Assembly (NCBI GenBank): GCA_026224775.1
Contig: JAMFRP010000018.1
Span: forward strand, 1 to 64,000
Direction of reading: 5' to 3'
Source of the DNA: Bacteroidota bacterium
GTDB taxonomy: Bacteria > Bacteroidota > Bacteroidia > Sphingobacteriales > Sphingobacteriaceae
Length of the DNA: 64,000 nt
The position numbers were made by a program, and so were the translations under genes. Under the pieces are notes generated by a model. It was not told the DNA's origin and did no database searches. It saw nothing but the letters and a program-made list of their open reading frames with translations. Shown here one piece after another: positions 22,469-30,627 of this stretch; the first letter of the stretch is position 1; every line of letters begins with the position of its first letter.

Positions 22469-25027
22469 ATGACATCATTTTTAATTCAGCACTTCGAAAA
22501 GCTAAAGAAGCTAGTACTTTCTATCGCGGAATTCAAAAATATTTCACCATCCGATTGTAAAACCCTTTCCATATTAATTTTCCGAAAAACCAATCAGCAG
22601 GTAAGTGAAACCACTTTAAAACGTGTATACGGCTTTGCCTACAGCAAATTTAAGCCATCGTTATTTACAATGGATGCTATGGCCAGGTATTGCGGCTACG
22701 AAGGCTGGGCTCAATATTGCGATAGCAACAGCACTAAAGCCAGCAATGCTGCGGGCACCGATATCGGTTGGAATACGATTAAACAAAGTGCCGATAAAAT
22801 AACCAACTTTACCTTACAAGCATTAAAAAACCGATCAGGTATTCCCTTCCATCAAACCATAAAAAGAAAATTTATTGACGATCACTTCGATGCTTTCTTA
22901 AAAGATGATTATGCTGCCACCATTATTACCGCACCAGCCGGGTACGGTAAAACCATTGCGCTTTGCCACTGGGTTGAGGAAAAGATGGCCATAAATACCG
23001 CAGGAAAGAGCAATGATATTATTCTGTTTTTTAGCAGCAACGCGCTTATAAATGTTTTTATAAGCGGTAAAGATATTAACGATTGGTTATTATCATTACT
23101 GGGCTATGGTAGCTGGAATGATTTGTCGGCCCTGCTTGACGTTCGGCAAAACCATAATGGTAATTTTTACCTGATAATAGACGGGCTTGATGAACACATG
23201 TTTAAAAGCGACCAGTTTCAGTTTCTATTGAACCAGATAATGGATATTTTTTCATTTTATGAGCAGCACGATAGCTTTAAAATGATATTAACAATGCGGG
23301 CAGCCACCTGGCTAAATAACAGGGGTGAACTTGAAGACTTTAATAGAAAATGTTTTTTAGGTTTCCCAAGCCGCGAAGACCTGCTGACTAATGTGCCTTT
23401 GTTTAGCAACCAGGAAATAAATGAGCTTAGTTACAATATAAACCCTGAGTCAAAAACTAATTCTGATTTTGAGATATTGAAAAACTTTAGCTATCCACTG
23501 TATTTTCAATATTATTATAAACAACACAAGCTTGATTTTTCGCTTCAAAAGGCCGACCAGCTAAGTATATATGACCTTGTTTCAACATTTATATTAAACA
23601 AAATTTACCTGGGGACATACGCTGTTGAAAAATCCCTTTTTGTGAAAATGTTATTGGAAAACATGGATTTTGCAAATGAGAAGTTTGTGGTTGACAAATT
23701 CAAGATAAACGATTTTATTAAACAATATCACCACGCGTATATTGAGCTTTTAGGTATAGGATTTATATATGAGCTTAATAGAAGCGGCGACATGCAATAC
23801 AATACCGTTATTGAGTTTGGGAACCATAATTTTCTTAATTACAGTATTGCCCGCCACTTGCTGTACAAAAACAATAATACCGTTAACTCAAACCTGGTAT
23901 CAAGCCTGAACAGCCTGTTTAAAAGCGACCGTAAGGTATCTATATTAAAATGGCTTATCATTTACGCTGCTAAAAATGGCCAAACCAACGTTTGTGAGTA
24001 TTTGGTGGAGATGGGCTTATCCTCTAAAGAAAAAGCAGACATTATTATTTTTTTGGGTGAGGTTATAGCCAAGGAGTACGCCTCATTAACCAGGGCAGAG
24101 GCGATAACTGAATACTTTCAGGGGGATTGTACTGATAGTTTATTCAATTACTTTTTTGGGCTTGAGTTTATAAATACCGATTATAAAAAAGCGCTGCAAG
24201 CATTGCTATCCTTTAATTTATCTACCAAAAAGAGGATAATGGTTTATAGTGCCCTGGCCATAATAGCAGTTATGCAGCTTGATATAAATAAGCTTGAAGA
24301 ATATTTATTAGGATTAAAAAGCCTTCCGCAGGAAGAATTACAGCAATTAGCGATTAACCCGCTAAGCTGCCTTGAAACCATATACTACTATTTTAAATAT
24401 GGGATAATTAAGAAAGAAGCTTTTGCCGAATTAACTACATTTTATTTTAACCCGCCAAAAACAGGCGATAAAGTGGCAGCAAATACCGAAAATGATGTTT
24501 TATACCTGTTGGCTGTATATACACTTTCCATTTGCAAAAGCCCGGTTAAGCTGTTGCGGTTTACCAACATGCTTAACAAAGTATATAAAAGAGAGGGTGG
24601 TGATGCTGATGCTTATAACTTTATTTTAAAAATGATGATAGCAGGAGCTAACATGCAATCGGGTAATGTTGAGCTTGCAACAACCATTTATAACGATGTT
24701 GTGAAATTATATGATAAAGAAAGCCATACTTATACACCGTTTATGCTGGCATCCTTTTATTTACTTAAGGTTAACATGAATTTATATGCCAATAATAAGG
24801 CATGTGTTCATGAATTGATAAAACCCCTGGTCCGTTTAACTGATGAGGCGGATTTTAAATTAATTAAAACAGAGGCATTAGTTTCTATCTTAAAAAGCAA
24901 ATTTTTATATACCAACGATGCGGATTTTTACAAACGCTCCTACTTTGATTTTGTAAAAATTGTGCGTGAGAGTGGTTTTAGGGAAGAAAGCTTTATTAAT
25001 AACGAGCTGATAATGGCTATTAAATAG
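22469..25027 (+). CDS. STAND/NACHT-type P-loop NTPase with N-terminal HTH-like domain and helical C-terminus
   Basis: The 852-residue protein has three visible parts. Residues 1-85 resemble a small helical module seen at the N-terminus of other Bacteroidota proteins (FRKTNQQVSETTLKRVYGFA..FTMDAMARYCGYEGW). Residues 145-420 form a P-loop domain with Walker A APAGYGKT (155-162) and a NACHT-like Walker B LIIDGLDEH (235-243). The remaining roughly 400 residues look like an alpha-helical, TPR-like solenoid. There is no signal peptide or membrane segment. This is the effector/adaptor, NTPase-switch, sensor-solenoid plan of STAND proteins, used in signalling and in anti-phage defence. The specific function is unknown. 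Confidence 0.8.
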   Translation: MTSFLIQHFEKLKKLVLSIAEFKNISPSDCKTLSILIFRKTNQQVSETTLKRVYGFAYSKFKPSLFTMDAMARYCGYEGWAQYCDSNSTKASNAAGTDIGWNTIKQSADKITNFTLQALKNRSGIPFHQTIKRKFIDDHFDAFLKDDYAATIITAPAGYGKTIALCHWVEEKMAINTAGKSNDIILFFSSNALINVFISGKDINDWLLSLLGYGSWNDLSALLDVRQNHNGNFYLIIDGLDEHMFKSDQFQFLLNQIMDIFSFYEQHDSFKMILTMRAATWLNNRGELEDFNRKCFLGFPSREDLLTNVPLFSNQEINELSYNINPESKTNSDFEILKNFSYPLYFQYYYKQHKLDFSLQKADQLSIYDLVSTFILNKIYLGTYAVEKSLFVKMLLENMDFANEKFVVDKFKINDFIKQYHHAYIELLGIGFIYELNRSGDMQYNTVIEFGNHNFLNYSIARHLLYKNNNTVNSNLVSSLNSLFKSDRKVSILKWLIIYAAKNGQTNVCEYLVEMGLSSKEKADIIIFLGEVIAKEYASLTRAEAITEYFQGDCTDSLFNYFFGLEFINTDYKKALQALLSFNLSTKKRIMVYSALAIIAVMQLDINKLEEYLLGLKSLPQEELQQLAINPLSCLETIYYYFKYGIIKKEAFAELTTFYFNPPKTGDKVAANTENDVLYLLAVYTLSICKSPVKLLRFTNMLNKVYKREGGDADAYNFILKMMIAGANMQSGNVELATTIYNDVVKLYDKESHTYTPFMLASFYLLKVNMNLYANNKACVHELIKPLVRLTDEADFKLIKTEALVSILKSKFLYTNDADFYKRSYFDFVKIVRESGFREESFINNELIMAIK

Positions 25028-25051
25028 CCTGTTTTAGAGGCTGTTTAAACT

Positions 25052-25085
25052 ATCGTCATTGCCACGCTTCGCTCGCAATGACGAT
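25052..25085. repeat. Palindromic intergenic repeat (CGTCATTGC family)
   Basis: The 11-bp arms ATCGTCATTGC (25052-25062) and its exact complement (25075-25085) enclose cacgcttcgctc. The motif GTCATTGCnAnGAAGCG is, from general knowledge, a common dispersed palindromic repeat in Bacteroidota genomes. It lies between the convergent NACHT and pnuC genes and could also terminate both. Confidence 0.7.
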
Positions 25086-25123
25086 TTGTTTTTAGACAGA
25101 TCCTAGGTTTGGCACCGGTGCTT

Positions 25124-25753
25124 TTATGCTGATACTGATTGCTTTTTGTAATCTTTTCGCCAATCAATGTATCCTAACAGGGCAATGGGCACATATATGG
25201 CATACATGAAAGCTGTAGCATCAAGGCCTTTAAAAATGTAAACGCCTACATAAATAATATCCACAAAAATCCAGATCAGCCAGTTCTCTAAAATTTTCCG
25301 GGTTAAAAAAACCTGTGCTACCAGGCTGCAAGCCGTACAAAAGCTATCCAGATATGGGTACGATGCCGGTTGATAGTGAAGTATAGGAGATAATCTTATC
25401 AGCAAAAACCCCAGCGAAGGTGTTGCAACCGCGATAATTAGTACAGAAACTATGGTTTGCCTGGCTGTGATAAGTTTTACGGGTATTTTTATTTCAGTAT
25501 CGGTATTCCTGCTCCAAAAGTACCAGCCGTAAATATTTGTGACCAGGAAATAGATCTGTAGGCCCATATCGGCATACAGGCGAGATTGCATAAATATAAA
25601 AATATAGATACCTACACTGATTATGGCTATAGGCCAGTTCCATATATTATTCAGAGCCGCTAAAATAACACATAACAGGCCTGTGATTACACCTACAATT
25701 TCTAACAAGCTTTGATTTGCCCACCACTGCTGCAGGGCATGAATAATTTGCAT
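25124..25753 (-). CDS. pnuC: Nicotinamide riboside transporter PnuC
   Basis: This 209-residue protein has about seven membrane spans and matches PnuC: IIGVITGLLCVILAALNNIWNWPIAI-type N-terminal helices, YGWYFWS, and the conserved ILENWLIWIFVDIIYVGVYIFKG. It imports nicotinamide riboside by facilitated diffusion, which a NadR-type kinase then traps; such a kinase is encoded at 61171-61689. No TPP riboswitch or TonB receptor is visible next to it, which argues against the thiamine-transporting PnuT branch. Confidence 0.9.
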   Translation of the reverse strand: MQIIHALQQWWANQSLLEIVGVITGLLCVILAALNNIWNWPIAIISVGIYIFIFMQSRLYADMGLQIYFLVTNIYGWYFWSRNTDTEIKIPVKLITARQTIVSVLIIAVATPSLGFLLIRLSPILHYQPASYPYLDSFCTACSLVAQVFLTRKILENWLIWIFVDIIYVGVYIFKGLDATAFMYAIYVPIALLGYIDWRKDYKKQSVSA

Positions 25754-26279
25754 TGCTAAAGGTAATAATTAGGCAATACAGATGGCGAGAATATAGGATG
25801 CATCAAATAAAAATTACTATATCCTTAAACACACTTGTATAAAATTTAATACATCGCCTGTATGGAAAAACAGAATTGATGTTTTTTGGGGACAGAAATC
25901 ATGCTCAATAAGCCATCGTGTGAATGTAATGAATAAGTTATTCTTAAGGCTAATCATCTATAATTCACACAACTTAGAGTTGTTAAACTTTAATTTATTA
26001 ATTATTGGGTTAGTTTTTTTATTACCATTAAAATAATGGCAACATGTTTGTACATACCAATCGATCCTACACTTACCTGTAGAATGAAAACAACATCTAC
26101 CTATTAAAAATGAATTCTCAGACACCCAAGCTGAAAATTTTTGTTCTTTGTTTTGGGTTTAATCAATAGTTTAAATTAATTAGGGGAAAGGGAGCTTCAA
26201 AAGAGCTCTCTTTTTTTTATATATAATTTTTTACTATGCATGCATAACATTATTTTTACAACAAGCTAATTAACCAAAC
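25754..26279. other. 526-bp intergenic region with possible small transcript
   Basis: The region is AT-rich and has no gene of standard length. A plus-strand ORF of 19 codons at 26110-26169 (MNSQTPKLKIFVLCFGFNQ) ends 17 bp before a good intrinsic terminator at 26187-26218, although no annotated plus-strand gene precedes it. This would fit a small RNA, a leader peptide or an attenuator for the acyl-CoA dehydrogenase gene. A short CTACA/TGTAG hairpin is near 26070. Confidence 0.35.
26187..26218 (+). terminator. Intrinsic terminator upstream of the acyl-CoA dehydrogenase gene
   Basis: The stem GGGAGCT/AGCTCTC (one G-T pair), extendable by A-T pairs, has a 7-nt loop and is followed by eight T residues. 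It is oriented for plus-strand transcription and lies 62 bp before the next ATG, so it may be an attenuator or the 3' end of a small transcript. Confidence 0.75.
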
Positions 26280-27419
26280 ATGAATTTTGAATTTACCGAA
26301 GAACAACTGATGGTGCGCCAGGCCGCGCGGGATTTTGCTCAAAATGAACTAAAGCCAGGTGTTATTGATCGGGATGAACACCAAAAATTTCCGGCTGAGC
26401 AAATAAAAAAACTGGGCGAACTGGGTTTTATGGGCCTGATGACATCGGAACAATATGGCGGCAGCGGTATGGATGCAATATCCTATGTATTGGTAATGGA
26501 AGAATTATCAAAGGTTGATGCTTCAGCTTCGGTGGTTATATCGGTAAATAATTCATTGGTATGTTATGGGCTGGAGAAATTCGGCACCGAGGAACAAAAA
26601 CAAAAATATTTAATCCCATTAGCCAGGGGCGAAAAGATAGGCGCTTTTTGCTTATCAGAACCGGAAGCGGGATCGGATGCTACATCACAGCAAACCACTG
26701 CCATTGATATGGGCGACCATTATTTGCTGAACGGCACCAAAAACTGGATCACTAACGGTAATTCGGCTTCGACATATCTTGTTATCGCCCAAACGGACGC
26801 AAGCAAAAAGCATCATGGCATTAACGCCTTGATTGTAGAACGTGGCATGGAAGGCTTTACCATCGGCCCCAAAGAAAACAAAATGGGTATACGCGGGTCA
26901 GATACGCACTCGCTGATGTTTACTGATGTTAAAGTACCTAAAGAAAACCGCATAGGCGAAGAAGGCTTCGGCTTTAAATTCGCTATGACAACCTTGGAAG
27001 GTGGGCGTATTGGCATTGCGTCGCAGGCACTGGGCATTGCGTCAGGAGCGCATGAACTGGCTGTACAATATGCCAAGGAACGCAAGGCTTTTGGCAAAAC
27101 CATAGCCAACCTGCAATCCATACAGTTTAAGCTGGCCGATATGGCCACTGAAATTGAGGCAGCACGCTTAATGTGTTTAAAAGCGGCCTGGTTAAAAGAT
27201 CATCACCTGCCTTACGGACAGGCGAGCGCTATGGCCAAGCTATTCGCATCAAAAGTAGCGATGGATACCACCATTGAAGCCGTGCAAATACACGGCGGCT
27301 ATGGCTTTGTAAAGGAGTTCCATGTGGAGCGTTTGATGCGCGATGCCAAGATCACGCAGATATATGAGGGCACATCAGAAATTCAGAAGATTGTCATATC
27401 GCGCGAGGTGCTAAAATAA
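26280..27419 (+). CDS. Acyl-CoA dehydrogenase (short-chain/butyryl type)
   Basis: This 379-residue FAD enzyme oxidises acyl-CoA to enoyl-CoA in beta-oxidation or branched-chain amino-acid breakdown. Visible signatures are GAFCLSEPEAGSDA (flavin and substrate site), QIHGGYGF, and RDAKITQIYEGTSEIQ, whose Glu is the catalytic base in the short-chain branch. Length and motif order are typical throughout. It appears monocistronic. The gap after it contains a dispersed palindromic repeat (27469-27532). Confidence 0.95.
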   Translation: MNFEFTEEQLMVRQAARDFAQNELKPGVIDRDEHQKFPAEQIKKLGELGFMGLMTSEQYGGSGMDAISYVLVMEELSKVDASASVVISVNNSLVCYGLEKFGTEEQKQKYLIPLARGEKIGAFCLSEPEAGSDATSQQTTAIDMGDHYLLNGTKNWITNGNSASTYLVIAQTDASKKHHGINALIVERGMEGFTIGPKENKMGIRGSDTHSLMFTDVKVPKENRIGEEGFGFKFAMTTLEGGRIGIASQALGIASGAHELAVQYAKERKAFGKTIANLQSIQFKLADMATEIEAARLMCLKAAWLKDHHLPYGQASAMAKLFASKVAMDTTIEAVQIHGGYGFVKEFHVERLMRDAKITQIYEGTSEIQKIVISREVLK

Positions 27420-27468
27420 TCCACTAAGTTTATATACATTTGAGCTTGTATCGGCGGGCATGGCGTTT

Positions 27469-27532
27469 CGACTCACCCCTACGTCGCTGCGCTGCTCGAC
27501 TCTCTCTTCCGCTGCGCGGGAAAGAGGCTAAG
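27469..27532. repeat. Dispersed intergenic repeat, family A copy 1
   Basis: The sequence runs from CGACTCACCCC through TCGCTGCGCTGCTCGA and CTCTCTTCCGC to GCGGGAAAGAGG. Its order of blocks (ACTCACCCC, GCGCTGCGCTGGTCGA, CCTCTCTT, GGCGGAAAGAGGGTAAG) is shared with copies at 56597-56660 and 61696-61758, and in reverse at 61801-61856. The CTCTCTTCCGC/GCGGGAAAGAG part can fold into a hairpin. Confidence 0.85.
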
Positions 27533-27560
27533 CACAATAAATATATAACTGACCTATAAA

Positions 27561-28790
27561 ATGAAAAACAAAGCGCTGCTAATAGCTCTATTCTCTTTAA
27601 TAATTAATGCGGCCTTCGCGCAAAGTAAACTTCCAACCGGCACGTGGCGCGGGGTGATCACTAATACATCCGGGCATGATCTTCCTTTTAATTTTGAAGT
27701 GAGCGATACTGCAGGGCATCAGCAAATAGCTATTATGAATGGCGCTGAACGCTTAAAGGTAACTGATGTGAAGCTTATTGGCGACTCGGTATTTATACAC
27801 ATGCCTTTATTTGATTCAGAGTTTAAGTTGAAACTGGTTGGCGACAATTTGCAGGGAAACTGGATAAAACACTCGGCCGATAAGCAATATCTTTTACCTT
27901 TTAAAGCTACCGCTAATACTACCTACCGCTTTTTTGCGCCAGGACAAGCATCAAACCTTAATGTAGCAGGCAGATGGACCGCTATTTTTGGTGATGGCGC
28001 AAGCAGGGATACTACAGTAGGCGAGTTTAAACAAAACGGTGAAGATGTTACCGGTACTTTTTTAACTACCACTGGTGATTACCGTTATTTAGAAGGAACG
28101 ATAAAAGACGACAGCCTATATTTATCATGCTTTGATGGTGGGCATGCTTTTATATTTATCGCCAAAGTAAATGCTGATAATACATTGACCGATGGTAAGA
28201 TGTATGCCGGATACTCTGGTTTAGACCATTGGACCGCTTACAGGAATGAAAACGCCAAACTACCCGATGCTTACTCCTTAACAGTTTTAAAACCAGGATA
28301 TAAAACCATCGCTTTTAGCTTTAAGGATACTGAAGGCAATACGGTATCATTAAGTGACGCGCGTTATAAAAACAAAGTGGTTATTGTACAAATATTAGGT
28401 TCGTGGTGCCCTAATTGTATGGATGAAACGGCCTTTATCAACGGTGGTTACTATCAAAAATATCATCCTAAAGGGGTTGAGGTTATTGGTTTGGCATATG
28501 AGCGCACACCTGATTTCGCGCAATCAAAAAAGGCTTTGCAGCAGTTAAAAACACATTTTAATATTCAGTACCCGATATTGATAACCGGTTATACCCCCGG
28601 CCGTGGCGACCCGCAGAAAAGCTTGCCCATGCTGGCGGATTTTAAGGGCTTCCCAACTACCATCATTATCGACAAGCAGGGTAACGTGCGTAAGATACAT
28701 ACCGGTTTTAGCGGCCCCGGCACAGGCGATTATTACACCCAGTTTGTTGATGAGTTTGACAGTTTAACGGATAAGCTGCTGGCGGAATAA
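27561..28790 (+). CDS. TlpA-like thioredoxin-fold protein with N-terminal beta domain
   Basis: The 409-residue exported protein (signal MKNKALLIALFSLIINAAFAQ) has an N-terminal beta-rich region of about 230 residues (lipocalin-like pattern GTWRGVI..., GRWTAIFGDG). A C-terminal TlpA/redoxin domain follows with VVIVQILGSWCPNCMDET, in which WCPNC is the active-site CxxC, and the cis-proline loop GFPTTIIIDKQG. It probably acts in the periplasm as a thiol-disulfide reductase. Homologous layouts are common in Bacteroidota, and the substrate is unknown. No clear operon partner is visible. Confidence 0.85.
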   Translation: MKNKALLIALFSLIINAAFAQSKLPTGTWRGVITNTSGHDLPFNFEVSDTAGHQQIAIMNGAERLKVTDVKLIGDSVFIHMPLFDSEFKLKLVGDNLQGNWIKHSADKQYLLPFKATANTTYRFFAPGQASNLNVAGRWTAIFGDGASRDTTVGEFKQNGEDVTGTFLTTTGDYRYLEGTIKDDSLYLSCFDGGHAFIFIAKVNADNTLTDGKMYAGYSGLDHWTAYRNENAKLPDAYSLTVLKPGYKTIAFSFKDTEGNTVSLSDARYKNKVVIVQILGSWCPNCMDETAFINGGYYQKYHPKGVEVIGLAYERTPDFAQSKKALQQLKTHFNIQYPILITGYTPGRGDPQKSLPMLADFKGFPTTIIIDKQGNVRKIHTGFSGPGTGDYYTQFVDEFDSLTDKLLAE

Positions 28791-28812
28791 GCCTGATTAC
28801 ATTTTATAATTA

Positions 28813-30627
28813 TTACAATCCCTTCTGTATCGCCTGGTAAATTGCATCCTGTATCCTCGGCCTGATATTCAGACTGGATAATTTGCTGCCAACGGTTGGG
28901 TTTACTCGATTTGATAGAAATACATATACCAGGTTATATTTTGGATCAACCCAAACACAGGTACCTGTATAGCCGGTATGCCCATAAGTTTGTGGTGAGG
29001 CGAGTTTTGACGGATAATGATGATCTTCTAATGGATCCCAACGGTCAAAACCTAAGCCACGGCGACTAACTGCCGACTGCTTAGCCGTAAACAGATCAAC
29101 AGTTTGTGGTTTGATATATTGAACGCCGCCGTAAGTGCCTCTGTTTAAAAGCATCTGGTATAATATACCCAAATCATTCGCGCTGGCAAATATGCCCGCA
29201 TTGCCGGATACATTGCCCATTAATGCCGCGGTTTGGTCTTCGGTGTAGCCATCCAACAAAGTATGGCGAAAAACCGCATCCTGTTCAGTAGGCACTATCT
29301 GCGATGCCGGGAAACGGTAAAGCGGCAAAAAACCAGCTGTTTTCATGCCCAGTGGCAGGTAAAACTGCTGCAATACATAATCATTTAATGGGATTGAGGT
29401 AATGGTTTCGACAATCTCCTTCATCAGTACCATACTTACATCGCTATAAACATATTGCCCGCGTGTACGCAATGACGATTTTAAAATATCCTGCCACATT
29501 ACATCTTTGAAATAATTCTTCCGCAAAAAATAATTGTCGGAAACCTTAGTCGGGTATGCAGCAGATGAATCAATACTGTGATCGCTTGGCTTTAACTTTT
29601 CGTAAGTTGGAATATCAGGCACTAAGCCTGCCTGGTGTTCCATCAATTCGCGAACGGTGATATCGCTTTTATTCGAGTTACGCACACCCGGTATATAATC
29701 GCCGATAGTTGAATCCAGACCGATCCTTCCTTCATCATAAAGCTTCATTACCTCCATTGTGGTAGCAGTAACTTTGGTTAAGGAGGCAATATCGAATATG
29801 TCGGTTATTTTGTCAGGCAGTTGATTGTCATAGGTATGGTAGCCGTATGATTTATTAAATATTACTTTACCATCCTTGGCAACCAATACTACACAACCGG
29901 GAGTAGCGTGTGCTGCAACAGCCTCTCGAGCAATATCGTCAATAGCAATCAGGTTGATGGAATTTACCCCCGCATCTTCCGGAACAGTATATTGCAGGCG
30001 TGTTTTTGCCGTAAGGAAACCCATATTAGCCGCATAGCGAGGCGTAAATGTACCGGTAAGCTTTTGGGCGATAGCCACGCCGCCAAATATGGCTTGCGCG
30101 CTAAAATAGGCTGATACCGGTGTTACCCGTTGCGACCAAATGATAGGCGCGGTAACCACATTCAGTTTATTAAACGAATCGCCGCTGCCGAACAGGGCAA
30201 TAATAACCGTTTTTAGTTTTTGTGTTTGAGTGATAAAATCGATAATTTGGGGGTTGTTTACATCGGTACCGTTTAGTTGCACGATGATAGTATTGTACCA
30301 TTTAAGATCGGCAGAAAGGTCATTAATGTTTTTGGGGCCATTATATAAGTTGCCGTTTACAGCGTCAACTTTAGCGTATTTGTTTAGTAAACTATCAAAC
30401 CCGGTGGCATATTGGTTGGAGAAGTGTACGCTGGCAATTTTAGCGGTATTCAGGTTTTGCAGCGGGATGGTAAAATCAGCATTGTTTAATAAAACTGTGG
30501 CGTTTTGTACTAAGGCCTCTTCCTGTACATATGCCACGCCCGTCGGTGGGTTTTGCGCACAGGCAGAGTTAAACAATACAAACGCCGACAAAAACACTAT
30601 AACACCATTAACCCTATTTTTTTTCAT
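28813..30627 (-). CDS. Serine hydrolase (class C beta-lactamase fold) with GH3 C-terminal-like domain
   Basis: About 604 residues with a Sec signal (start at ATG 30625-30627, MKKNRVNGVIVFLSAF). Residues 20-210 resemble the GH3 C-terminal alpha/beta sandwich (EEALVQNATVLLNNADFTIPL, TVIIALFGSGDSF). Residues 230-600 are a beta-lactamase/transpeptidase-like domain with SLTK as the SxxK nucleophile and YSD as the YxN-like tyrosine. In many Bacteroidota this pair is preceded by a GH3 catalytic barrel (beta-N-acetylglucosaminidase); here that barrel is missing. The protein may trim peptidoglycan fragments. It overlaps the upstream amidohydrolase gene by 14 bp. Confidence 0.85.
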   Translation of the reverse strand: MKKNRVNGVIVFLSAFVLFNSACAQNPPTGVAYVQEEALVQNATVLLNNADFTIPLQNLNTAKIASVHFSNQYATGFDSLLNKYAKVDAVNGNLYNGPKNINDLSADLKWYNTIIVQLNGTDVNNPQIIDFITQTQKLKTVIIALFGSGDSFNKLNVVTAPIIWSQRVTPVSAYFSAQAIFGGVAIAQKLTGTFTPRYAANMGFLTAKTRLQYTVPEDAGVNSINLIAIDDIAREAVAAHATPGCVVLVAKDGKVIFNKSYGYHTYDNQLPDKITDIFDIASLTKVTATTMEVMKLYDEGRIGLDSTIGDYIPGVRNSNKSDITVRELMEHQAGLVPDIPTYEKLKPSDHSIDSSAAYPTKVSDNYFLRKNYFKDVMWQDILKSSLRTRGQYVYSDVSMVLMKEIVETITSIPLNDYVLQQFYLPLGMKTAGFLPLYRFPASQIVPTEQDAVFRHTLLDGYTEDQTAALMGNVSGNAGIFASANDLGILYQMLLNRGTYGGVQYIKPQTVDLFTAKQSAVSRRGLGFDRWDPLEDHHYPSKLASPQTYGHTGYTGTCVWVDPKYNLVYVFLSNRVNPTVGSKLSSLNIRPRIQDAIYQAIQKGL

